Source of the DNA: Myxococcales bacterium
GTDB taxonomy: Bacteria; Myxococcota_A; UBA9042
Direction of reading: 5' to 3'
Assembly: GCA_947491025.1 (NCBI GenBank)
Contig: CANLIC010000035.1
Span: 1-42,194 of the forward strand
Length of the DNA stretch: 42,194 nt
Shown: positions 25,744-32,676 of the stretch, piece after piece
Numbering within the stretch: the stretch's first letter is position 1
Layout of the letters: each line of letters starts with the position of its first letter
Translations under genes and position numbers: made by a program
The notes under the pieces: model-generated
Told to the model about the DNA's origin: nothing
The model's database searches: none
The model's input: the letters and a program-made list of their open reading frames with translations, nothing else

Positions 25744-26091
25744 CGTGCCTCCCGTGGCGGGGTCTTTCGCGGTGGTGCGTGGCCTCGCCCGCCGTCTCCC
25801 CGGACGCAGCGCGACGATACGGTCTGACAGGCGCGCGGGCCAGAATTCGGTCGCGCCGTTGGCCTTGGCGGGGCGAACCGAGGTGAGTATCGCCCTGGTG
25901 CCAAGAAAATTTCGCGATCTGGAAACAGTACCGAAACAATCACCCTCTACGGTGCGCGGGTTCGCAGGCCAGCTCTGGCCTCGCGGCGAACAGGGTCGCC
26001 CGGTACAGCCACGCTGACCGGCCGACGAGGCGGCGCGAGGATCTGCGGGACGTCCCCGCACGGGCTCGCGGCGCCGCAGGAGAGGGAGCTC
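25744..26091. other. divergent intergenic region ddl / glnII
   Basis: 348 bp holding promoters for both genes. Bases about 25896-25946 are strikingly AT-richer than the surroundings (aagaaaatttcgcg, ggaaacagtaccgaaacaatc), as expected for promoter DNA. I could not fit a convincing -35/-10 pair, or a sigma54 GG-N10-GC site, in either direction. AGGAGAGGGAG just before ATG 26092 is the glnII ribosome site. Confidence 0.5.
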
Positions 26092-27117
26092 ATGAGCGTC
26101 TACAAGGCCGAGTACATCTGGATCGACGGCGCCAAGCCGACCGCCAAGCTGCGCTGCAAGACCAAGGTCATCCCGACGGGGGAGAAGCCACCGGAGTGGG
26201 GCTTTGACGGTTCGAGCACGGGCCAGGCGCTCGGACACGCCTCGGACTGCGTGCTGAATCCGGTGTTCAGCTGCCCGGACCCGATCCGCGGCGGTGACGA
26301 CATCCTCGTGCTCTGCGAGGTGCTGAACACCGATGGCACCCCGCACGTCTCGAACACCCGCCACGCCTGCGCCATCGCGGCTGAGAAGTACGCCGGCCAC
26401 GAGATGATCTACGGGATCGAGCAGGAGTACACGTTCTTCGACGGCATCAAGCCGCTGGGCTGGCCCGACAACGGCTTCCCCGCCCCGCAGTTCGGCTACT
26501 ACTGCGGCGTCGGCTCCGACGAGGTCTTCGGCCGCGACGTGGTCGAGGAGCATCTCGAGGCGTGCATCAACGCCGGCCTCGACATCTCGGGCATCAACGC
26601 CGAGGTGATGCCGGCGCAGTGGGAGTTCCAGGTCGGTCCGGTGTCGGCGACCTCGGTGTCCGACCAGCTGTGGATCGCCCGCTGGCTGCTCTACCGTGTG
26701 GCCGAGAACTACGGCATCAGCGCCACCTTGAACCCCAAGCCGGTCAAGGGCGATTGGAACGGCGCCGGCGCGCACACCAACTTCAGCACCCGCAAGATGC
26801 GCGCCAGCATCGACGCTTGCACCGCCGCCGCCGAGTCGCTGCGCCCGCGCCACGCGGTCCACATCGAGAACTACGGCCACGGCATCGAGGAGCGCCTGAC
26901 CGGCGCCCACGAGACCTGCTCGTACAAGGAGTTCAAGTACGGCGTCAGCGATCGCGGCTCGTCGATCCGCATCCCGTGGCAGGTCGCGCGTGACGGCAAG
27001 GGCTACATCGAGGATCGCCGCCCCTGCGCCAACATGGACCCCTACGTCGTGACGCGCCTCATCATCGAGGGCGTCTGCGACAACGAGCGCACCAAGGGCA
27101 TCGACAGCGGCCGCTAG
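26092..27117 (+). CDS. glnII: glutamine synthetase type II
   Basis: A 341-residue enzyme making glutamine from glutamate, ammonia and ATP. It has the short eukaryote-like GSII form rather than the 470-residue GlnA. Visible are the N-terminal beta-grasp (YIWIDG), WGFDGSSTGQA, the signature GIEQEYTFFD with metal-binding Glu residues, GINAEVMPAQWEFQVGP, NPKPVKGDWNGAGAHTNFST, and the C-terminal RGSSIRIPWQV and GYIEDRRPCANMDPYVV. All catalytic segments are intact. GSII enzymes are known from Rhizobiales, actinomycetes and some myxobacteria, and lack the adenylylation Tyr site of GSI. It is followed by a perfect hairpin. Confidence 0.95.
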   Translation: MSVYKAEYIWIDGAKPTAKLRCKTKVIPTGEKPPEWGFDGSSTGQALGHASDCVLNPVFSCPDPIRGGDDILVLCEVLNTDGTPHVSNTRHACAIAAEKYAGHEMIYGIEQEYTFFDGIKPLGWPDNGFPAPQFGYYCGVGSDEVFGRDVVEEHLEACINAGLDISGINAEVMPAQWEFQVGPVSATSVSDQLWIARWLLYRVAENYGISATLNPKPVKGDWNGAGAHTNFSTRKMRASIDACTAAAESLRPRHAVHIENYGHGIEERLTGAHETCSYKEFKYGVSDRGSSIRIPWQVARDGKGYIEDRRPCANMDPYVVTRLIIEGVCDNERTKGIDSGR

Positions 27118-27447
27118 CAGACAGCAGCGGGATGGCCGTGGCCAGCCGGGTGCACCTCGCCCCGGCTGGCCCGCCTCCCCGCAGCCCGCTGCATCCGGCA
27201 CTGCCGCCCGCGCCCATTCGCAGCGGCCCCCGGCCCCAGCCAGCACATCACGGACTCAGCGAGGCGCCGACCCGCCAAGCATGCGGACTGCATCGGCATG
27301 TAGCAGCCTGGATGCTTGGACGGCATGGCGCCGCGCTTGGCATGGCCGGTCGTGGCGACAAATTTTTCGCGTTGCCGCGATCCGATCGGCGAGACGGGGC
27401 GACCTGGATCCTAGAAGCACGGGCAGCCCGCCCGGCAGGAGGATCCG
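27118..27447. other. 330-bp gap after glnII
   Basis: Apart from the hairpin at 27141-27170 it contains TTGGCA (27337-27342), 17 bases, and an AT-rich AAATTT (27360-27365), a weak promoter candidate for the next gene. A CCGATCGG palindrome lies further on, and the strong GGAGGA ribosome site ends the gap. No coding sequence is supported. Confidence 0.35.
27141..27170 (+). terminator. strong hairpin after glnII
   Basis: Perfect 10-bp stem GCCAGCCGGG / CCCGGCTGGC with a 10-base loop, 24 bases after the stop codon. No T run follows, which is common for GC-rich genomes. It probably ends or protects the glnII transcript. Confidence 0.65.
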
Positions 27448-28650
27448 ATGCACGCGACCCAGAGCTCCTTTGCCCCCGGCCCCCACATCCCCTTCGCCGA
27501 CGCCACGCGCGACGGCTCCCTCCCTGATGCCGTCGTCGGCGCGGGCGATGACGCTCGGAGCGGCCCCGTGGCGCGACGGGCTGACCTGCTGCTCTCCGAA
27601 ACGCCGCTGCCGCCGCACCCCGCGGGCGGCATCAGCCTCATGGACGGCAAGCCATGGCAAGAACGGCGGGCGCTGCTGGTGGCGCTGCTGCACGACGCGG
27701 CGACGACGGCCCCAACCCGGCCCGCCGTGGCCGCGGCGTTCGGCGCTGCGCTGACCGAGGACGGCCAACGCCTGCCGTCCGAGGCCTTTGCGCTGGCGCG
27801 CGTCCACCTCACCGACCTCTGCGCCGTCCGTCGGCGTGACGCCGATGGCGTCCGCGCGATCGACGCGGCCTTGGAGCACCGGGCCGAGGATCTGCGCGCC
27901 CACGGCGATGCGCGGCGCGGTCTCATCGGGGCCGCCTACGACGCCCTGCAGGCGATCGCCGCCGCGCCGGCGCTGGCCGTCGAGCTCAAGGCCAACGCCC
28001 ACGGCGGTCGGGCGTGGCTGCGGCCGCTGGATGGCGGGACGCCCTTTCTCGCGGACCTGCGCGGTTGCCGTGCCAGGCTACAGGGGGACATCGTGGTCGG
28101 CTTCTTGCTGCCCTTCGACCCCTGCGATGACGCCGAACGGCGGCCCGCCCTGCCCGGCTTCGCCCCCTCGCCGCTGACGTTCGGCGTGGCCTATCGCGCC
28201 GCGGTCGCGGCGATCCTGGCCGCGGAGGGCGCTTCGGCCCGCGACGCCGACGCCGCCCTGCCCGCGTTGCTGGCCTTCGCCGTCCGCCGGGCGCTGGCCG
28301 AAGAGGCGGCAGAGATCGCGCGCGAGTACGAAGACTTGCCTCCAGGCGGCGAGCTCTTCGACGTTGCCCCCTGCCTTGGGCTCTACCGGTGCGAGGATCC
28401 AGAGACGTGGATGGCGGCCGCGCTCGACGCCGACCTGATCGAGGACTTCGACGACCACAGCGCGGCGTTGGTGCTGGCCGACCGGGTGGCTCCGTTTGAT
28501 TCGATCCGCGCCGACTTGACGCTGGACGACGGCGAATTGTGGATCCGCACCCTCGATGAGCCGAGCCTCGAGGCCGTGGTCGCGGCGCTGCAAAGTGCTT
28601 CCGGTGGGTCGCTGCGGCGCTTGACGGTGCGCCCCGCCGCTGAGGCCTGA
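27448..28650 (+). CDS. hypothetical cytoplasmic protein
   Basis: A 400-residue protein from ATG 27448 with an excellent ribosome site (GGAGGATCCG). No signal peptide or membrane span. It begins with about 60 disordered residues, then a helical region (RALLVALLHDAATTAP, VRAIDAALEHRAEDLRAHG), a strand-rich stretch (RARLQGDIVVGFLLPFDP), another helical part (ALLAFAVRRALAEEAAEIAREYEDLPPG) and a C-terminal alpha/beta segment with many acidic residues (LIEDFDDHSAALVLADRVAPFD, ADLTLDDGELWIRTLDEPSLEAVVAAL). The family is not recognised. It stands alone between a hairpin and a convergent operon, so context gives no hint. Codon use is like the surrounding genes. Confidence 0.65.
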   Translation: MHATQSSFAPGPHIPFADATRDGSLPDAVVGAGDDARSGPVARRADLLLSETPLPPHPAGGISLMDGKPWQERRALLVALLHDAATTAPTRPAVAAAFGAALTEDGQRLPSEAFALARVHLTDLCAVRRRDADGVRAIDAALEHRAEDLRAHGDARRGLIGAAYDALQAIAAAPALAVELKANAHGGRAWLRPLDGGTPFLADLRGCRARLQGDIVVGFLLPFDPCDDAERRPALPGFAPSPLTFGVAYRAAVAAILAAEGASARDADAALPALLAFAVRRALAEEAAEIAREYEDLPPGGELFDVAPCLGLYRCEDPETWMAAALDADLIEDFDDHSAALVLADRVAPFDSIRADLTLDDGELWIRTLDEPSLEAVVAALQSASGGSLRRLTVRPAAEA

Positions 28651-28664
28651 GCCGAGCGCTCAGG
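28646..28664. terminator. palindrome containing both convergent stop codons
   Basis: CCTGAGC-cgagc-GCTCAGG. The TGA of the plus-strand gene (28648-28650) and the TGA of the minus-strand gene (28660-28662) are mirror positions in the two arms. It would form a hairpin in RNA from either direction and so may serve as a shared terminator. Confidence 0.5.
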
Positions 28665-29535
28665 GCCCGGCGGCGGCGCCCAGGTCCTCGGTCTCCGGCG
28701 GCTGCCCGGCGGCGTAGCGGGCGCGCCAGATCACCGCTCCCTCGAGGTCGTAGACGCGCCACTCGTCGCTGCGCTCGCCGTCGTCGAAGCGGCCCTCCTC
28801 GGCGACGCCGCCACCCGGCCAGGCGCTGCGAAAGGGCCCATGGGCGCGGCCGTATCGGTAGTGCCGCTCTTCGGCGAGAGAGCCATCCTCGTGCCAGGTC
28901 CGCCACAGGCCATGGCGATGACCGCTGTCGTCGTGGCCGCCGTGCAGCCGAGGGCCGCCGCCGGGCCAGGTCCCGGCCCACACGCCGTGGGGCCGGCCTG
29001 ATTTGTGGCGCTGAAGCTCGGTGCAAGCGCCTGCGGCCGTGTACTTGCGCAGCTCGCCATGCAGCGCGCCGTCGTGGTGTTCGACGCTCTGCCAGACGCC
29101 GTCGTCGAGCCGGGTCAGCCAACGCCCGTGCTTCTGGCCGCCGCGGTAGCTGCCGAGATCGGCCGAGAACGAGAAGCGGTGCAGCCAAGGCCCCTCGCGC
29201 AGGCCCTCGCGCAGCACGCCCGCCTCGACGAGGTGGCCGTGGCGGTCGCGCCGCTCCATCGGGCCATGCGGGACGCGGTCGCGGCGACGCAGGCATTGTC
29301 GCACGCGGTGGCTGCCCTGGCGGCTCCGGCGCAATCGGGTGCCGGGCGGACAGGCCGCCGACGCTGCCTGAACCGCCGCGGCCCGCAGCGACTCAGCCTC
29401 AGCGGCGGAGACCTGGGCGGCGACCGGCGCACAGGGGGGTACGCTGGCGTCGCCTGGAGCGGCGGCGACGGCGACCGCGACCAGCATGACGCTGAGGCCG
29501 GACGCCAGCGCCGCCGGCGCCGTCCGGCGTGACAT
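28660..29535 (-). CDS. secreted MORN/YwqK-like repeat protein
   Basis: A 291-residue protein from ATG 29535, whose first base is the last base of the preceding stop (TGATG), so translation should be coupled to pyruvate phosphate dikinase. It has an N-terminal signal peptide (LASGLSVMLVAVAVAAAPGDA). After a short helical region with CPPGTRLRR come at least six beta-hairpin repeats of the type G-x-(K/R)-H-G-x-W/F-x(6-9)-G (GGQKHGRWLTRLDDGVW, SGRPHGVWAGTWPGG, SGHRHGLWRTWHEDGSL, YGRAHGPFRSAWPGG, DDGERSDEWRVYDLEGAV). These are MORN-type repeats as in the YwqK family, usually involved in protein or lipid contacts. Its role next to a central-metabolism enzyme is unexplained. Confidence 0.75.
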   Translation of the reverse strand: MSRRTAPAALASGLSVMLVAVAVAAAPGDASVPPCAPVAAQVSAAEAESLRAAAVQAASAACPPGTRLRRSRQGSHRVRQCLRRRDRVPHGPMERRDRHGHLVEAGVLREGLREGPWLHRFSFSADLGSYRGGQKHGRWLTRLDDGVWQSVEHHDGALHGELRKYTAAGACTELQRHKSGRPHGVWAGTWPGGGPRLHGGHDDSGHRHGLWRTWHEDGSLAEERHYRYGRAHGPFRSAWPGGGVAEEGRFDDGERSDEWRVYDLEGAVIWRARYAAGQPPETEDLGAAAGP

Positions 29536-32294
29536 CAAGCCGAAGCCTCAGCGGCGAGCTCGAGGGCGCTGAGCGCGGCGGCCAGACGGGCGACGGGGAC
29601 GCGGAAGGGCGAGCAGCTCACGTAGTCGAGGCCGGAGCGATCGAAGAAGGCGATGGACGACGGGTCGCCACCGTGCTCGCCGCAGACGCCGATTTTGAGA
29701 CCCGGCTTGGCCTCGCGGCCGGTACGTACGGCAAAGGCGACGAGACGGCCGACGCCCTTCTGGTCGAGGTGGGCGAAGGGATCGTCGCGCATCAGGCCCT
29801 TGTCGCGGTAGGCGCGAAGGAAGACGCCGGAGTCGTCGCGCGAGAAGCCAAACGTGGTCTGCGTCAGGTCGTTGGTGCCAAAGCTGAAGAAATCTGCCGA
29901 GCGGGCGATCTCGTCAGCCAGCACGCAGGCGCGCGGCAGCTCGATCATGGTGCCGATCCAGTGCTCGACGCGGACGCCCTGCTCCTGAAACACCGCCTCG
30001 GCCACGGCCTCCAAAATGGCTCGCTGATCGGCCAGCTCTTCGACGCCGCTCACCAGCGGGATCATGATCTCGGGCCGCACCGGGAGGCCACGCTTGTGAA
30101 CCGCACAGGCCGCCTCGAAAATCGCGCGCGCTTGCATCTGGGTGATGCCGGGGGCCGTGATGCCGAGCCGGCAACCGCGGTGGCCGAGCATCGGGTTCAT
30201 CTCGGTCAGGCTGCGGGCCCGCTCGAGCAGGGCGCGGCGCTGTGCCAGCATGCCCTCGCCTGCGCGCATGGCGTGGTGAATGGCGGCCAGCTCGGCCGGT
30301 TCGCTGCCCGACATCTCGAAGAGGCGCACGGTCGCCTCGCGCGACGCCAGCGCCCGCTCGAGCGCCGCAACCTCCTCGACCAGCTCGGCGAGGCGTGGCA
30401 GGAACTCGTGCAGCGGCGGATCGAGCAGGCGGATGGTCACGGGGTTGCCGGCCATCGCCTCAAACAGGCCAATGAAGTCCGCGCGTTGAAAGGGCAGCAG
30501 CTCGGCCAGCGCCGCCGCCCGCGCCTCTTCGGCCTCGCTCATGATCATGCGCTGCACGACCGGCAGGCGGTCCGCGGCGAAGAACATGTGCTCGGTGCGG
30601 CAGAGACCGATGCCCTCGGCACCGAAGGCCGCAGCGCGCCGCGCGTCTTCCGGGGTGTCGGCGTTGGCCCGCACCCGCAGCCGGCGGTGGCGGTCGCAGA
30701 TCGTCATGAAGCGCGCAAAGTTGGGATCGTGCAGGTCGGGATCGACGAGCTGCAAGCGTCCAAGGATGACCTCGCCGGCGCTGCCGTCGAGGCTCAACCA
30801 GTCGCCGGCCTTGAGGGTCTGACCGCCGAGGCGGAGGGTACCGGCGGCGGTGTCGATGTCGGCGGCGTCGCAGCCAGCGACGCAACAGGTGCCCATCTGC
30901 CGGGCGACGACGGCGGCGTGGCTGGTCATGCCGCCGCGGGCGGTCAGGATGCCGGCGGAGGCGTGCATGCCGGCGATGTCCTCCGGGCTGGTCTCGACGC
31001 GGGCGAGGATGACGGGGACGCCGGCCTCGGCCATCTCGACGGCGGCCTCAGCGGTAAAGGCCAGGCGGCCGGTCGCCGCGCCGGGGCTGGCCGGCAGCCC
31101 GCGACCGAGGCGAACACGCTCCTGGCCCGGGGCGAAAACCTTGTGCAGCAGATGCTCGATGTGGGCCGGCTGGACCAGGCGGATGGCAGCCTTTTCATCG
31201 CAGACACCCTCGTCCAGCAGCTCAAGCGCGATGCGCACGGCCGCGCGGCCGGAGCGCTTGCCGCTGCGGGTCTGAAGCATGTACAGCTGGCCATCTTCCA
31301 CCGTGAACTCAAAGTCTTGGATGTCGCGGTAGTGGGCCTCGAGGCGGGAGGCGATGATGGCGATCTGGTCGTGAACCTCGGGCAGTGTGCGGCGCAGCTC
31401 GGCGAGCGGAAGGGGCGTGCGGGTGCCGGCGACGACGTCCTCGCCCTGCGCGTTGAGCAGGACCTCGCCGTAGAGGACCTTCTCACCGGTCGAGGGGTCG
31501 CGCGTGAAGCCGACGCCGGACCCGGAGCGCCAGCCGCGGTTGCCAAAAACCATCGCCTGCACGGTTACGGCAGTGCCCATGTGCTCGTCGATGCGATGGA
31601 TTCTTCTGTAGTCGCGGGCGCGCTGGTTGTACCAGCTGCGAAAGACTGCGTCGCGCGCCAGCCGGAGCTGCTGCAGCGGATCGGTCGGGAAAGGCGCCTT
31701 TGCGGCCGCCTCGGCGAGCGCTTCGAACTCAGCAGCCAGCGCGCGCAGGTCGTCGGCGTCGAGGTCGGTGTCGGCCGCGACGCCGCGGGCGCGCTTGCGG
31801 GCGGCGATGGCGTGCTCGAAGGCATCGGCGTCGGCGCCGAGCACGACCTCGGCGAACATCTGGACGAAGCGCCGGTAGCAGTCAAAAGCGTAGCGCGCGT
31901 CCCCGGTTTCGGCGGCGAGGCCGGCGGTGGTCTCCGCGTTGAGGCCGAGGTTGAGGACGGTGTCCATCATGCCGGGCATCGACACCGGTGCGCCGGATCG
32001 CACCGACAGGAGCAGCGGTCGCGCGGGATCGCCGAGGCGGCGGCCGAGGGTCTCCTCCAGCCAGCGCAGCGACTCGACCATCTCGGCGTCGACGTCGTCC
32101 GGGCAGCGGCGGCCCGCCTCGAAGTAGGCGAGGCTGCTGGCCGTGGTCAGGGTGAAGCCCGGGGGCACCGGCAGCCCCGCCCGGGCCATCTCGCAGAGGC
32201 CGAGGCCCTTGCCGCCGAGGACGGCGCGGCTGATCGCCGGTCCCTCGCCCGACTCCTGGAAGCCGTTGGCAAATCTGGAGGACCAAGTCGACAT
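29535..32294 (-). CDS. ppdK: pyruvate phosphate dikinase
   Basis: A 919-residue enzyme interconverting pyruvate + ATP + Pi and PEP + AMP + PPi in the cytoplasm. The N-terminal ATP-grasp part has GGKGLGLCEMARAGLPVPPGFT and LSVRSGAPVSMPGMMDTVLNLGLN. The central swivelling domain has the phosphocarrier motif GGMTSHAAVVARQMGT with His459. The C-terminal PEP/pyruvate barrel has LCRTEHMFF, GHRGCRLGI, MIPLVSGVEEL, FSFGTNDLTQTTFGFSRDD and GVCGEHGGDPSSIAFF, with the catalytic Cys in place. The start ATG 32294 follows GAGG and precedes the family's usual N terminus. The C-terminal stop overlaps the next ATG. Upstream, 382 bp separate it from the topoisomerase gene. Confidence 0.96.
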   Translation of the reverse strand: MSTWSSRFANGFQESGEGPAISRAVLGGKGLGLCEMARAGLPVPPGFTLTTASSLAYFEAGRRCPDDVDAEMVESLRWLEETLGRRLGDPARPLLLSVRSGAPVSMPGMMDTVLNLGLNAETTAGLAAETGDARYAFDCYRRFVQMFAEVVLGADADAFEHAIAARKRARGVAADTDLDADDLRALAAEFEALAEAAAKAPFPTDPLQQLRLARDAVFRSWYNQRARDYRRIHRIDEHMGTAVTVQAMVFGNRGWRSGSGVGFTRDPSTGEKVLYGEVLLNAQGEDVVAGTRTPLPLAELRRTLPEVHDQIAIIASRLEAHYRDIQDFEFTVEDGQLYMLQTRSGKRSGRAAVRIALELLDEGVCDEKAAIRLVQPAHIEHLLHKVFAPGQERVRLGRGLPASPGAATGRLAFTAEAAVEMAEAGVPVILARVETSPEDIAGMHASAGILTARGGMTSHAAVVARQMGTCCVAGCDAADIDTAAGTLRLGGQTLKAGDWLSLDGSAGEVILGRLQLVDPDLHDPNFARFMTICDRHRRLRVRANADTPEDARRAAAFGAEGIGLCRTEHMFFAADRLPVVQRMIMSEAEEARAAALAELLPFQRADFIGLFEAMAGNPVTIRLLDPPLHEFLPRLAELVEEVAALERALASREATVRLFEMSGSEPAELAAIHHAMRAGEGMLAQRRALLERARSLTEMNPMLGHRGCRLGITAPGITQMQARAIFEAACAVHKRGLPVRPEIMIPLVSGVEELADQRAILEAVAEAVFQEQGVRVEHWIGTMIELPRACVLADEIARSADFFSFGTNDLTQTTFGFSRDDSGVFLRAYRDKGLMRDDPFAHLDQKGVGRLVAFAVRTGREAKPGLKIGVCGEHGGDPSSIAFFDRSGLDYVSCSPFRVPVARLAAALSALELAAEASA

Positions 32295-32676
32295 GCGGCG
32301 CCTCGAGATGCGATGGGGGCGTCGGGTGGTCAGGCAGCGCGACGGGCGCCGGACCGCGCCTTCATGGTGGGCGATGGCGCGCGCGCGGTGCAAGGGGGCG
32401 GAGGCCGAAAGTCCGCAGCGCTGCGATCCGTGGAATCGGGTGCAGGCGGGCGCACTGGCGGCGATGTTGCCGAGATGGCGGCGTTGCCGAATGCCAGGCG
32501 CTCGGCGGCCCCGGCGAGCCCAGACGAGGGACCCGCAAGGCGAGCCCGCTTGTTCGCCGGGCTACCCGACGACAAAGCGACCTGCCGCGAGAGGTGCGCC
32601 AGATCGCGCACCGCGGCGCACGCCCATGGGTCGGCCGTGAAGACGCGGATGCGACTTCCGTGCAGGTCGACCGCGT
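32295..32676. other. 382-bp gap between topB-like gene and ppdK
   Basis: No supported coding sequence: the frames crossing it give low-complexity peptides without a ribosome site. It contains one perfect hairpin (32593-32612). I see no clear promoter for ppdK. Confidence 0.4.
32593..32612 (-). terminator. hairpin downstream of the topoisomerase gene
   Basis: Perfect 7-bp stem GGTGCGC / GCGCACC with a 6-base loop, 65-84 bases after the topoisomerase stop on the minus strand. No T run. Confidence 0.35.

Noticed and set aside
25880..25960. Sigma54 promoter between ddl and glnII (TGGCACC on the minus strand)
   Set aside because: The required GC at the -12 position is missing at the correct spacing.
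24676..27246. Reading ddl as an 856-residue fusion protein
   Set aside because: The upstream 500 residues are antisense to glnII and without pattern; ATG 25743 has a ribosome site and the normal ddl N terminus.
27114..27326. 70-residue minus-strand frame after glnII
   Set aside because: It runs through the terminator hairpin and has no ribosome site or recognisable composition.
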